Shown here one piece after another: positions 1-11,700 of a DNA stretch of 64,000 bases. The stretch lies in assembly GCA_024867545.1 (NCBI GenBank), contig JANFNE010000006.1:248001-312000 (forward strand), in the 5' to 3' direction. Every line of letters begins with the position of its first letter. Position 1 is the stretch's first letter. Made by a program: the position numbers and the translations under genes. Below the pieces are notes generated by a model. It was not told the DNA's origin, did not search any database, and worked only from the letters and a program-made list of their open reading frames with translations. This DNA is from Phytopythium helicoides (lineage: Eukaryota > Oomycota > Peronosporomycetes > Pythiales > Pythiaceae).

Positions 1-2
1 GG

Positions 3-2067
3 CGCATTGGGCATACAGTTATTTCTATTGGGCAGAACGCGTTTGTGTTTGGTGGTGAGAGCCTTGATGAACCTCTAGATCCTGGTGTTACCATCGATAA
101 CTGTGGTGTCGAGCATCCACGACCACAATTGTATGGCGACTTCTACGAACTGTCATATAATAAGCATGTTCTCCGATGTCAGAGGCTCGGTGTTCATGAG
201 AAGACAGAAAACGAGGAAAACGACGCAGATTCAAGCCCAGAGCAAATCGCACCACCACCCCGAGCGTGGCATGCCAGTGCAGCAGTGAAACTCAACTCAG
301 CGATTGATATCCCTGATGGTGAAATCTACACTCCAAGTTATGGTATGCTCGTCATCGGAGGAAAAGATGCTGCAGGGGATCTGCTCTCGGATATCTGGCG
401 ACTGACAATGGAGCCAACAGGGCATAAGTGGGTTTCGTTATCGGTAAGGATACCAGAATATGATTCCTTCGAAGCCGTCTTCCTCATGTTTCCGATGCTT
501 GCAGACAACAGGAGCGAGTCCACTGCCACTAGCGTTTCATCAAGCAATTCCTGTTGGAGACGGTACCTGCGTTGCTTTAACCGGCGGAGTTCAACAATCT
601 TCTGAGGGACAAATCATTAACAATAGCCTCTACGTTCTTGACGTGACAACTAATGCTTGGTCCACGCTGGTTCGGGCGTCTGACGTTCCTGAAACCTGCG
701 CTTTGGGCCGGTGCTGCGCAACTGCAGTTCGACTGATCCTTCCGGTCGCCAACGCATCTTCCCAGCCAATCTCACGGATTACGGATGAGTCGAAGCGAGA
801 CCAGTGCGAGTCGCGAGATCGTATTTTGATTTTTGGAGGATACTCCACAACACCATTTACTATGGATCCGACATCATGGCTACTCGTGGACCCAACCTCT
901 GGTGCAATTGAGACGGTGTCTGTTCCAAACGCTGGAATTAAGAGTTCGTTCAGCCACGCTACAGTTACCACTGACGATTTCAAATCGTTGTATGTGTTTG
1001 GCGGAATAGCTCAGCCAGAAAATGTCGACCAAGGAACAGTAGCTCCATCTCAGACTAGACATCAAAAGCTGCTCGATTTGACGTTTGCATTCCACTTTTG
1101 GAGAGAAACACCGATCCTGCCGGAGGAAGAGGAGGCCGCAGCCAAGCGCCGAGCAGACGCAAATCCCATCAAGACGCGTACACTGAGCAACGGGGATGTC
1201 TATGTAGGAGAAATGGACGATGCACAACTTTTGCGGCATGGAAAAGGCAAGTGCACCTACCATAGCAGCGGCGACATTTACGAAGGTGAATGGCGCGAAG
1301 ATCATCGGTGTGGCCATGGCACTCTGCAATACGGCAGTGGCGATGTGTACTCTGGAGAATGGCAAAATGACCAGCGAGAGGGATACGGCGTATTGGATTT
1401 TGCAAAGCAGACAGAAAATCGGTCTCGGTTTGTTGTGAGGTACGAAGGCGAGTGGGCGAACGACAAGCAACACGGACCTGGCATAATGCGATACTCGGAC
1501 GGATCGATAGTCGCCGCCGAGTGGGTTGGCGGCGTTTTACCAGAAAATGTGTCGAGCAAAATCGAGGGCTTTGACGACGGGCTTCATGGCGTTTGCACCT
1601 ACGTCGGCCAGGTGCGAGATGGAGTTCCGCATGGCCACGGCGAGAGCCAGCATCACAAGTCGCGAGAGGTTTACGTCGGGGGCTGGGAGAATGGGAAACG
1701 CAGTGGCTGGGGGCGTGCAACGCTCATGGACGGCACGACATACGACGGCGAGTGGCGCAATGGCAAGCGTAATGGATTTGGCACGTGCTCGTACGCGAGG
1801 ACTCGCGACCGGTATGACGGCAAGTGGGTCGGTGACGTCCGCTGTGGCCGCGGAGTCTGCGTATTCGCCAACGGTTGCCGATACGACGGCGAGTGGAAGA
1901 ATGATCAATGCCACGGCACAGGACGATACACGTTCGCGGACCGATCGTTCTACGAAGGTGAGTGGCGCGAAAACCGCTTCCACGGGGACGGATCTTTCGT
2001 GCTGTGCATGGACGACATCCACTCTCAGTCGACAGCGTCGTTGCGCTCGAGCGGCTCGGACGCGTAG
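3..2067 (+). CDS. Kelch-repeat/MORN-repeat protein (5' partial)
   Basis: The reading frame is open to the window edge, so the start lies outside. Two exons, 3-443 and 505-2067, are joined by a 61-nt intron (donor GTAAGG, acceptor GCAG); the frame matches across the junction, giving 667 residues here. The N-terminal third has kelch-like blades (VFGGES, LVIGGKD, LTGGV, LIFGGYS, YVFGGI). From about nt 1195 to 2005 come roughly eleven MORN repeats of the type YxGEWxxxxxHGxG. Kelch propellers bind proteins; MORN arrays often sit at membranes or axonemal structures. The combination suggests a scaffold, possibly cytoskeletal; the substrate is unknown. It converges on the minus-strand gene ending at 2127. 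Confidence 0.85.
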
Positions 2068-2126
2068 AAGGGGTTCTTGAAATTGAACTGCATTCACATG
2101 TCAGCTCGTCACGACTTGATACTTGA

Positions 2127-2709
2127 CTAGTAGAGCTCGGAGCCCTGCGGGCGGCGCCGCCCCGCGTCGGCGTTGAACTTGTCCACGTAGGTCTTGAGTC
2201 CCGCGTTGAACAGGCTGCAGCGGATGGGCATCTCGAGCTCGTAGAACGGGTTCTGCGTTGCGAAATTGGCACGACACAACCCATTAGCCGACCTGTGCTG
2301 GCAGTCGAGCGGCGCAGGCGCTCCACCTTGAGCACAAAGTCCACGTAGAGGTCGTAGATGGCGCGCAGCACGGCCTCGAGGTCCGGCGTGCCTGGCGCCG
2401 CCGTGATGAAGAACTTGAGCCCCGTGAGCGTCTGGAAGCACTGCAGGCGGAAGGCGCCAGTGTCGAGGCTCTCAATGCCGCCCCCGCCCACGGGCGAGGC
2501 CTAGCGCTCGACGTCAGCAACAAAAAGACAACAACAAAGGAGAAAAAGCGCCGCAGCAAACGCACCAGCGCGGCGATCGCGTGCATGGAGTGGAAGGTCG
2601 AGCCGAGGCGCAGGTGGTCGTTGGAGCTCAGGCGGGGCGCTGCGGGGCTCAGGTCCTGCTGGTAGATGAGCCCGCCGGCCTTGTTGATCACATACAGCGA
2701 GAAGAGCAT
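2127..2709 (-). CDS. TRAPPC4: TRAPP complex subunit 4 (synbindin/Trs23)
   Basis: Three exons read on the minus strand: 2709-2566, 2500-2327 and 2252-2127, with introns of 65 nt (GTGCGT..CTAG) and 74 nt (GTGGAG..GCAG), both phase 0. The 147-residue product begins MLFSLYVINKAGGLIYQ, followed by FHSMHAIAAL, CFQTLTGLKFF and NPFYELEMPIRCSLF, all hallmarks of the synbindin longin fold. TRAPP is a vesicle tether and Rab guanine-nucleotide exchange factor at the ER-Golgi. The length matches the short plant-type form; the PDZ-like insertion of animal proteins is absent. The second donor, GTGGAG, is weak but the frame and homology require it. Confidence 0.9.
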
Positions 2710-2926
2710 GGCGACAGGCGGTCGATTCGATCGGCGGTCATGACGGGGGTCGTAGGTGGCTCTACCTCAAAAGACGCATTAGTTGACGTCCTTACAAAAA
2801 CCAAGTTGTCTACGAATGCTCCGGACGGTAGTAGGCAAAAGTGTCCCATTCAAACAGTCACTAAGTTGAATATAATCTACTGAATATCCAATCTAATGCG
2901 ACTGTATCAGAAGAACGCAGGCGGGA

Positions 2927-4789
2927 ATGGGTGCGCCAAAAAGATCAGTCGGCGAATGGGCGCGGATCCGCGGGCGGAGGTGCATGTCGCTGGCGTCGAG
3001 GGCGCTGCTGCGGGACGCGCGGCGCAGCTCGTACGCGACCGAGGCGAGCGACGCGCCGGCGGCCGCGAGTTCCGGCGCTGACGGTTCGTCCCCCGCCATG
3101 CGCGCGACGGAGGCGCCGACCGAGGCGGAGAGCGAGGAGCAGCAGCCGCAGCCGTCGCCAGGCGTGGAGGCCGACGTGGAGGCCGGCGAGGGGCCCTCGA
3201 GCGCCAAGAGGAAGCAGAAGATGGACAGGGAGGCGCTGGACCTGCTGCCGGCGCGCAAGGGCGACGTGCGGCTGCTGGAGCGCGCGCACTTTGGGCTGCT
3301 GGTCAACTACGCGTGCATCGGCTTCCTCAACGGGCTCTTCCCGTCGCTCGTCTACCCTTTCTTCAAGCTCTACCTCAACATGCAGGCCTACCAGGCATCC
3401 GCGGCGGGCATGATCATGATGCTGCCGTGGTCCTACAAGACCTTTTTCGGTTACCTCTCGGACCACGCGCCGATCCTTGGCTACCGCCGCAAGTCCTACA
3501 TACTCATCGGGTGGCTCGTCAGCTCCGTCGCGCTGCTCGTGCTCACGTACAGCCCGTACGAGGCGCCCTACTTTAAAGCTGGAGAGATACAGCGCACACA
3601 CGCCGTCGCGCTACGAGTTGTTGAAAACCCAGAGGCCCCGCACGCTGGTGCTAGGTACCTCGTGCAGATCATGGTCGTCGTGTTGGGGGCTGTCATCGCG
3701 GACGTCGCGTGCGACGGAATCATGGTCGAGCTCGCGCAACACGAGCATATCGAGGTCCGAGGCAGCGCGCAGTCAACCATCTACATTGTTCGGTACTTTG
3801 CGAACCTCGTGGGCGGCGCGACCGCAGCGGTATGCTTCAATGGCGAGGAGTACGGCGGTAGTTTTTCGTGGAGCGTGCCGTACACGACCATCTTTTTCTG
3901 CTGCGGGATCATCACAATTCTCGGCAGCATCTCGACCGTGTTCTTCCTGGAAGAAGAGCGGTGCTCGAGAGATTTGAGCCCCCATCCAGTGCGCGAGATG
4001 TGGCGCATCTTCAAGCAGCGCGCGATGTGGCAGCTCATGGCGTTCCACTTTCTCAACTCGTTCTTGAACTCCTTCGGGTTCTCGGGGGTCACTGCCATGC
4101 AGGAGTACTGGGCTGGCGTGGAGCCTCTCAACAACAGCATTGCCGGCTGTCTCTCGACGCTGCTGTTCGTGGCCGCGACCGTTCTCATGAAGTTGTTCTT
4201 CCTCAACACAAGCTGGAGGTTGCTCATGCTTGTGTGCTCGGTCTTCACTATGGTCGTCAACCTGGCCGTGAACCTCATCGTGACGTTCGACATTGTGCGC
4301 GACCAGTGGTTCTACCTTGGAGGTCCGCAGCTCGCTGTCATTCCTGACGGTATGCGGCATGTGATTAGCGGGTTTGTCACTGTTGAGATCGCCGAGCATG
4401 GCTTTGAAGGGGCGACGTACAGCTTGCTCACGACCGTGCACAACCTCGCGTACCCGTTCTCAACGAGTATGACCAACCTCGTCGACGCCTCTTTTGACGT
4501 CTCTGACGCTGATATTGCATCGGATACGATGCACGTGCGCTGGCAGGTTGCCTACTGCCTGCTGCTTTCGTTCGGCATGCAGGCTGCTGGTCTGCTCACA
4601 CTCGTGTTGCTGCCGAACCAAAAGCTCGAGGCGCAGGCACTCAAGTTTCACGGCACATCCAGCACGCTCGCTGGCGTCATCGCGCTCGTGGTACTTTTGG
4701 GTGCACTCACGTGGGCCACGGCGGTCAACATGCTCGCTATCAACAGCTCCACGGCGTGTCTCCGCATTGCAGGTGGTCGCGGCTGCTAG
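2927..4789 (+). CDS. Folate-biopterin transporter (FBT/BT1) family membrane protein
   Basis: Uninterrupted frame of 620 residues from the first ATG. Residues 1-120 are acidic, Ala/Glu-rich and probably cytosolic. After them come about twelve hydrophobic segments beginning near LLVNYACIGFLNGLFPSLV. Family-type signatures include MMLPWSYKTFFGYLSDH in the second membrane segment and VIADVACDGIMVELAQ in the fourth. FBT proteins are major-facilitator relatives, expanded in oomycetes, that move pterins, folates or related molecules; the substrate cannot be read from sequence. It lies divergently from TRAPPC4, about 217 nt away. Confidence 0.85.
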   Translation: MGAPKRSVGEWARIRGRRCMSLASRALLRDARRSSYATEASDAPAAASSGADGSSPAMRATEAPTEAESEEQQPQPSPGVEADVEAGEGPSSAKRKQKMDREALDLLPARKGDVRLLERAHFGLLVNYACIGFLNGLFPSLVYPFFKLYLNMQAYQASAAGMIMMLPWSYKTFFGYLSDHAPILGYRRKSYILIGWLVSSVALLVLTYSPYEAPYFKAGEIQRTHAVALRVVENPEAPHAGARYLVQIMVVVLGAVIADVACDGIMVELAQHEHIEVRGSAQSTIYIVRYFANLVGGATAAVCFNGEEYGGSFSWSVPYTTIFFCCGIITILGSISTVFFLEEERCSRDLSPHPVREMWRIFKQRAMWQLMAFHFLNSFLNSFGFSGVTAMQEYWAGVEPLNNSIAGCLSTLLFVAATVLMKLFFLNTSWRLLMLVCSVFTMVVNLAVNLIVTFDIVRDQWFYLGGPQLAVIPDGMRHVISGFVTVEIAEHGFEGATYSLLTTVHNLAYPFSTSMTNLVDASFDVSDADIASDTMHVRWQVAYCLLLSFGMQAAGLLTLVLLPNQKLEAQALKFHGTSSTLAGVIALVVLLGALTWATAVNMLAINSSTACLRIAGGRGC

Positions 4790-6464
4790 ATTGGCTGGCC
4801 GGCTGGCAAGATGGCTACATTCCTCAGTATGGCTACATTTTCAATTTGTGTACAGTACACATTGTTTTTTTCACCGTGCCATCCACTTCAACATTCGGTG
4901 TGTTCGTGGCGGCCTTCATGGCAAGCTCCGCACCGTTTTAATCGCCGATGACTAGCGTGCTGACTCACAGTTTGCAGAGGAGGCGATAGGTGAGAGCACC
5001 AAGCAGAGGAGACGCTCCGCACCGAAATGCAAGCGCAAGAAATGCAGTGGTTGCGTGTCTACGGAATACTGCGCGGCGCACCACCAACCGCTTCGGTCAT
5101 GGCTCCACTCCCAGCCGTTTAACACTCATTGGATCGCAGGAGGTAGCACAGCTATCAAGCCCACCAGCTCCACTCACCCAGCGTTTTCGGCCATGCATGC
5201 AGCACCGAGTCACATTGCTGCATTCTCGTCGCGAGTATAAAGCGCCAGCGAGACAGGATCAGGACGCGAGCGAGCCTGCTGCAAAGACCCCACACACCAC
5301 CAGTAGAACCGTCGGTCCGATTGACCGCCACCCCCGCAGTTCTGATACGCGTCTTCGCGTCCACCTCAGCCATCTCCACGGCCTCTTCCTCCCTCGCACG
5401 CCCACCGAGCAGCATGCAGTCGACCTGGTTGCCCACTCGCGCTTCACAGCCACCCACCACCCAATCCGTCGCAACCGCTCACCTGAAAGTCAAAAACCGC
5501 CAACAAATCCGCTCGATCCCATGCGTTGCTCGCAACGGCTCGCTCCTCCTCCACCTCATTCGCTCAGAGCCGACCGCACGCCCAGGTCCCATGGATGGCA
5601 CAGCTGCACCACCGCAACGCAACGCAGTGCCCGCCAGCCGCGTCTTGGAGAAGTGCCGCCCGCCAGCCAATGGACCTGCAAAGTGTATCCATCACGGGCG
5701 TAAACTGCCACGTACCCCCCGCATTGAGCTCTCTGGCCGCGCGCCGCCGGCCAATCATGGCGTGAAGCGCAAGCGTGACCCGCTGCGTTCACGCATCCCT
5801 CGGCACTTCCCGGCAGAAACGCGGAAGTCGATAAACTGTGGGTTTACATACGGCTTTAAACATCAATTGTATCCGAAACTACCTGTACTATATGATGAGG
5901 AGCGTTTTGTATGCGAAATGGCCGGTTTCTGCGCCGAGAGTGCCGGTCGTCGCGTCGGCCGCGGTGGTCCGCATGTAAAATCAGAACATGGTCTCACCCG
6001 ACAAAAGCGCGAATGACTTGGTTTCAGTATGCCAGCCAGGTCCTTGGCGGAACCTCGACGGTGGTGCTCGCAAGCGCAGCTCCCATGGGGGGTCTTTCAC
6101 TCGCCCCACGCCCACACGCACGCTCGCGCCCTCCTATATTTACGTTCTGAGCGTAGAGCGCGTCGAAACCGCCGCGCATTGCAGCCTCGCGCAGTCTCGA
6201 TGACACCGCATCAATCAAGCGAGCCATCTGGGAAGGGGCACGTCCCTCCAAGAGTTAATCCCGTCTAAACCGATCGCTACCCCGCCGAGTTGGCCACGTA
6301 CCCTCTCGTAAAACGGATCTAGTCATTTCGTCCAATGATCTCTCTGGAATCCTACCCCAACTCCCTCTGATTGGTCAAAAACCTTCTTAAAATCGTCAAA
6401 CGGCGAGTGTGTGGCGGAGAAGAGAAGGCCCCCCAGCCTCTCGATCGACCATGGAGGGAAGCCC
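4790..6464. other. Long gene-free stretch upstream of the ADP/ATP carrier
   Basis: Several open frames of 60-240 codons cross this stretch on both strands. Their translations are Arg/Ser/Pro/His-rich, differ in character from neighbouring genes and show no recognisable domain, so they are not called. No tRNA, repeat array or transposon end was recognised. It probably holds the 3' region of the transporter and the upstream region of the carrier gene. Confidence 0.5.
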
Positions 6465-6480
6465 TCACTCGGGATTTTCC
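6465..6480 (+). promoter_or_regulatory. Oomycete initiator plus flanking element of the ADP/ATP carrier
   Basis: TCACTCGGGATTTTCC fits the oomycete TCAYTYY initiator followed by the AWTTT flanking region. Placing transcription start at about 6467 gives a 5' leader of about 64 nt. No experimental support. Confidence 0.5.
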
Positions 6481-6530
6481 TCCGTTCCGCTCAAGCGCCA
6501 GACGTCCGAAGCCCCCCTTCCCCCTCCAAG

Positions 6531-7463
6531 ATGAGCGCCATCTCTGCGTACCAGCCGCTGGCGACGTCCGACAAGAACGGCGGCGCCGTGTCGTTCCTGC
6601 TCGACCTGGCGGCCGGCGGTGTCTCGGGTGGTATCTCCAAGACGGTCGTGGCCCCCATCGAGCGCGTCAAGCTGCTCCTGCAGGTGCAGGCCGCCTCGAC
6701 GCAGATCAAGCCCGAGGACCAGTACAAGGGCATCGTGGACTGCTTCGTGCGCGTGACCAAGGAGCAGGGCATCGGCTCGTTCTGGCGCGGCAACCTGGCC
6801 AACGTCATCCGCTACTTCCCCACGCAGGCGCTCAACTTCGCCTTCAAGGACAAGTACAAGAAGCTCTTCCTTGACGGCGTCAAGAAGGACCAGTTCTGGC
6901 GCTTCTTCATCGGCAACCTTGCCTCGGGCGGTGCCGCTGGCGCCACCTCGCTCCTCTTTGTGTACCCGCTTGACTTTGCCCGTACGCGCCTCGCCGCCGA
7001 TGTCGGCAAGGGCAAGTCCCGCATGTACACGGGCCTGGTCAACTGTGTGTCGACCATCTACAAGGCCGATGGCCTCAGCGGCCTGTACCAGGGCTTCGGT
7101 GTCTCGGTCGGCGGTATCATCGTGTACCGTGCCGCCTTCTTCGGTGGCTACGACACGCTCCGTGACGTTGCCCTCAAGGACCCCAAGAACGCCCCGGTCT
7201 GGCAGAAGTGGCTCGTCGCCCAGACGGTCACCACGATCGCTGGTATTGTGTCGTACCCGTTCGACACGGTCCGTCGTCGCATGATGATGCAGGCCGGCCG
7301 TGCCGACATCCTGTACACGTCGACGCTTGACTGCGCCAAGAAGATCCTCCAGAAGGAGGGCGGCGGCGCCTTCTTCAAGGGTGCCGGCTCGAACATCATC
7401 CGTGGTACGGGTGGTGCCATCGTGCTGGTGCTCTACGACGAGTTCAAGAAGCTCATCCAGTAA
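6531..7463 (+). CDS. ANT: Mitochondrial ADP/ATP carrier
   Basis: A 310-residue intronless protein with three mitochondrial-carrier repeats ([31 protein letters not shown]). The RRRMMM signature near residue 246 is specific to ADP/ATP carriers, which exchange cytosolic ADP for matrix ATP across the inner membrane. The ATG at 6531 was chosen because the protein then starts just before the first carrier repeat, and the initiator at 6465 lies upstream of it. Codon use is strongly biased to C/G third positions, as expected for a highly expressed gene. Confidence 0.97.
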   Translation: MSAISAYQPLATSDKNGGAVSFLLDLAAGGVSGGISKTVVAPIERVKLLLQVQAASTQIKPEDQYKGIVDCFVRVTKEQGIGSFWRGNLANVIRYFPTQALNFAFKDKYKKLFLDGVKKDQFWRFFIGNLASGGAAGATSLLFVYPLDFARTRLAADVGKGKSRMYTGLVNCVSTIYKADGLSGLYQGFGVSVGGIIVYRAAFFGGYDTLRDVALKDPKNAPVWQKWLVAQTVTTIAGIVSYPFDTVRRRMMMQAGRADILYTSTLDCAKKILQKEGGGAFFKGAGSNIIRGTGGAIVLVLYDEFKKLIQ

Positions 7464-7894
7464 GCGGGCTCTAGTGTCTGTTTCTCTTTTCTCCGCTCGG
7501 GTCCTCGCTTAGCCCGTTCTCCAGAAGGATGGTGGACGGGGGAGGACGAGCGCCCGGTTCTTCCAAGCAAGAAAAAGCATCAGAAAAAAGCAGCACTTTG
7601 TCCATTTTAGAGAAGGGAAGGGGCGGGCGCGGCGCGAAGCGCGCTGTCCTTGTAATGGATAACACAACAAGCACCGTCGCCACGCTTGGTATCGATATGC
7701 TCTCGTTGGTTCCCACGTCGTTCGTTTTGTTGAGGCGAGGCTACGCCTTCTAGATCGTGACTTCCCTGTCACACATGACGTGTCTGAATGCGCGGAACAG
7801 GTGGTGTGCACACGAGATAGGCAAACACGGCGACCTGACGTTGAAGTTGTGACGTACGAGAACGACAGGAAGCTCGTCTCCCGGTGTCCTCCGC
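7464..7894. other. 3' region of the ADP/ATP carrier, no gene seen
   Basis: About 430 nt between the carrier stop and the decayed aldo-keto reductase. It probably includes the carrier 3' UTR. No coherent reading frame or RNA gene was found. Confidence 0.4.
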
Positions 7895-8523
7895 TCACAG
7901 ATGGCACGCGTGCAGCGAGTTGAAGAGCGAGTGGTTGGACTTTTGCACAAAGGCGTCGATCTTGGCGTTGGGCGTGAGCACGTCGAAATCGATCAGTGCC
8001 ACGTTAGCGAGGAGCTGGCTGCTCCTAGTTGTATGGTATTCAGGTTCTCGGTGGCCAGGCAATCGAAGACTGCTCGAGCAAGCAGCGTAGGCTCTTACCC
8101 TTGAGCTTCTCGACCTTGCATACTTGCTCCTCGAATCATGGAGCGGCAGATTTGCGCAGTTCCCCACCTTTATTATAGCTGTCCCCCAATCGGCTGATCG
8201 GCATAGTGTACTTATCAGACAGCGGCCCGGCTGCAACGTCAGGAGGCCGAGCTTGTACGTGAAGAGAAGGTCGGCCGACTCAAAACTCCAGCTTGGACCC
8301 CGTGAATGGCTCGAAACTGGAAACTGTGGCAGTCGATGGTGGGGATACAGTCTAGCAGCTTCCGAGGGCTTCGTGCCTTCCACGAGGTGCTAGCAGCTCA
8401 TACCCTGCTGGTGCCGTCAATCCACCAAAAGTCCTTGGTTAGGACGACATGGTGGTCGCGGATCCGGATTCCGTCCGTGATACCGCGATTGATGGCCTCG
8501 CCAATGTAATTCTCGGACTAACC
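7895..8523 (-). pseudogene. Decayed aldo-keto reductase (Kv-beta type)
   Basis: On the minus strand, fragments in family order but different frames resemble the potassium-channel beta-subunit class of aldo-keto reductases. The first (about 8523-8413) reads SENYIGEAINRGITDGIRIR and HHVVLTKDFW, ending in a stop. The middle (about 8300-8190) reads FTYKLGLLTL, then LSDKYTMPISRLGDS in another frame. Next comes EEQVCKVEKLKGKSLRCLL, and finally FDVLTPNAKIDAFVQ before the stop. The N-terminal strand with the catalytic Asp/Tyr and roughly 100 barrel residues are missing and frames shift at least twice. Splicing could rescue some joins but not the missing barrel. Homology is by eye. Confidence 0.6.
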
Positions 8524-8789
8524 AATCATATATATTGAGAGCTTGGTTGAGTTGAGACATCGATGTCTTCAAAAAGACAGCCTTCTTGAGCCCTCACGAC
8601 ACCAAGCAGTTCGAGAGTGGGAGCAACCAACCAATGGACTCATTATCAGCAGTTGAGCCCTGCAAGAATCGGCAGTTGAGTTGTCTGACAGCAAAGCACT
8701 AAATTTATCTTTGATATTGAGAGCTGCACGCAACCGACAATCTCGTTGTCTCGCGGTTGGTATAATCCTTGCAAGCCCATCGATGAGAG

Positions 8790-11700
8790 ATGGCAGAGCG
8801 CGAGTTTGAAGATGTTGATGCAATTGCTGTGAAAAGCAACGTAGAGGCCGCGCACAGTGTTGACATGATCCAGTCTGCAGCATCATCCGAGCAGCAAGAT
8901 CCGAGTTCTCGAAAGTACTGCGTCTCAGAAAGTGTGACTTCAAAGCGTGACCCTGTTGAATCTTCAGTAGCTGATCTAAAAGAGAGAAAGAAGGCTGTCA
9001 CCAACGATAGCGCCATCAAGTTTCAGGGTGTAGGCGAGCTATCACCAGATGCTGGTGCTCAAGCTGTACTCGACAACGACGAAGAAGAAGACGACAACGG
9101 TGGGCAGTTCCAACTTGTAAAGAAGTCCATCTACAAATCTCCCAAGAAAGGCTCGATTCTGAACCGCCTAACAGGGATGGCAACGACTAGCTCAAAGGCA
9201 AAGTACGCGCTGTCGACTCTCACGACAGACTCTGACGATCTACCAAAAAATGGATCAACGAGTCCTAACAAGAGGTTCACTGAACAACATCAGTTGGATG
9301 AGATCAATCTAAATGAAGTAGAGGGTATTGGAGATACGGAAATCGACTTTGATGAAGAGGATGCCATTGACGTATCTATCACTCAGCCTGACGAACAAGA
9401 GCCGACTGATCCGCCTCTCATTCAGACACTTTCATCTAATGGTGAGGATCGGCGAGCTTACCGTGATGCATCTCGAGAGAAAAATATAAGAAAGGAGGAG
9501 CACGAGGCACCACAAGTGATCATTCATTCTGGCGAGAGCGATTCGGAGACAGGGTTTGCGACACTGAATCCGATTATTGCAGCCAAGCGGAAACTAAACC
9601 CTTCAACCACGAGCTCGCGACTTGCAACCATTGCAAGCACAGATGCATCGCCATTCTTGAACGAGATTCCAATACGAGAAAAGAACCTAGGAGAACTTGC
9701 TGAGAGTTCGTCTGCTCGGTTCTTGTTGATTATCAACGCTCTCGGTGCGTCTGGGCTGCCAAAAGTCGAAAAGTTTGGTACACAATCTACACTGATAGAG
9801 ATGAAACTAACTTCAAAAGAAGGCTCGGACGGCAATAAACAACAACAGATTATGAGGTCTGGGCTTCATAAAAAAGGAGGAAGTGAAGCACAATGGAATC
9901 AGCAATTTTCTGTCGGACTCGAATCGAAGCAAGGCCAGTACCTACAAGTTACAGTCAAAACAAACAATCGGATGATTGTTGGCCAGGCTCTTGTGTCGCT
10001 TGACAAAGTTGGTGACTTATTCTACGATCAGCACTATCCACTATTTCGGAGTGAAGACGCGTCAAGAGAAGAAGTGTACACATCTGGGATTCACGAACCA
10101 GCAGGAATGGTGCACCTTCAGCTCAAGATTGTGGATGCAACTTCTATTCAAGCAGTCCCACCGCTCCATTTGCCATTTCCAACAGCATCTGACCCAGCAC
10201 CTCCAGCAGCACTTATGCCTAATTCTTTGCCCAATACTCAAAGAATACCCCCACAACTGGCAAACGGAGGATTATTCTTTAAGGTGCCATTTCACAACAA
10301 CAGTATGGTGGGGTACTCAGCAATTCCTCGGCGCCAATGGGTTACAGTTGCAGAAGACAATCACGAACTAGCGATTACATGGTGCGATCCAACTACACCG
10401 AGTGTGTCTGCAGGAAAGAAGAGCAGTGCTGAGCGGAGATTGCCTTTGTCGATGATTGTCGACATACGAGAAGGGCACTCTACCAAGGCTTTTGAATTCC
10501 ACAAAGCAAATAATGTTGTGAAAGAAGTGAGCAAGTGTTTCTCCCTGATAGCAAAGCAACGGACGCTGGATCTTGTTGCTGCAAGCAAGGAAGAGGCAAC
10601 GATGTGGGTGTCTAGTCTCCGTGAAATCGTGTATCCTTCAACAAATCGCTCAACTGAAACAGCATCGTTCGAGTCTGCTCGCACGATCGAGGATTATCGA
10701 CAGGCTGCACTTTCTTCAAGACAACAGAGTTCGAAAGAGAACCCCACAAAAAAGAAACAGCAGCTTGCAATTTGGAAAACCAAACTCTTTGAACTTGCAC
10801 GTCAGAATCAACTCGATGCTATAGCTACGTGTCTCCAAGATGGCTGCCCAGTTGATTTACTTGAGGCAGGAACAGGGGACACGTTATTGATCGCTGCATG
10901 CCGTCAGGGCAATGCACCTCTCGTAGAGCTCTGTCTATCCTGGCGGGCCAAGAACGATCCTCACCCAGAATTTGGAGACACAGCACTCCAAGTAGCCGTT
11001 GCGCATCAGCGCGCAGAGTGCCTCAAACTCCTGCTTCTCACCGCTGCAAAGAGTGAAATGGATTCTGAAATTGTCAACCACATCGACTCATGCAGCGACG
11101 CACCGCTGCATGTGGCTGCTCGCAATGGCGACTTTGCGTGTCTGGAACTTCTTTTACTCCATGGTGCAGACATTTGTGTTGTTGATGAGATTGGCCGAAC
11201 TCCTCTCCATTGCGCTGTGTCTGTGGCACACCAAGGAGGCACCGACTGTGTTGCATATTTGCTTGATGTCGGTGGTGATTCTGTGTTGAATTTGGGAGAT
11301 GCAGAAGGTGACACTCCGCTTCACTACGCAGCACTTGCAGGGAACGAGCACGCTGTGAAGGTGCTGCTGGAAAGTGCAGCAGACGCTCTAGCGCTAAACT
11401 CTAATGGAGAAACGCCCTTGGATATTGCGAGGCGAGAGCAGCACAAATGTTGTATTGATCTCATTGCTCCATATTGTGTAGCCCCTAATCCAGACGATGA
11501 ATCAACCGAACAGCGCATAGATCAGAGAATTCTTGACGAGATCGGCAATGAAGAGGAAACTCAAGCTCACCATCGACTCCGCGTACGAAGGGACCGTCGG
11601 CACGACCATCACAAACACGAATATGTGCGAGAAGCAGTAGATAACGAAGACGACAGTGATGTCGAATGCTCAGACGACCACGAGTCAATGTACGATAGCA

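Noticed and set aside
4990..6016. Open frames of about 230 codons on the plus strand
   Set aside because: Composition is Arg/Ser/Pro/His-rich with no domain, unlike neighbouring genes; overlapping frames look equally random.
6451..6534. Upstream ORF of 27 codons whose TGA overlaps the ADP/ATP carrier start as ATGA
   Set aside because: The best initiator element is at 6465-6480, inside this ORF, so its ATG is probably not in the transcript.
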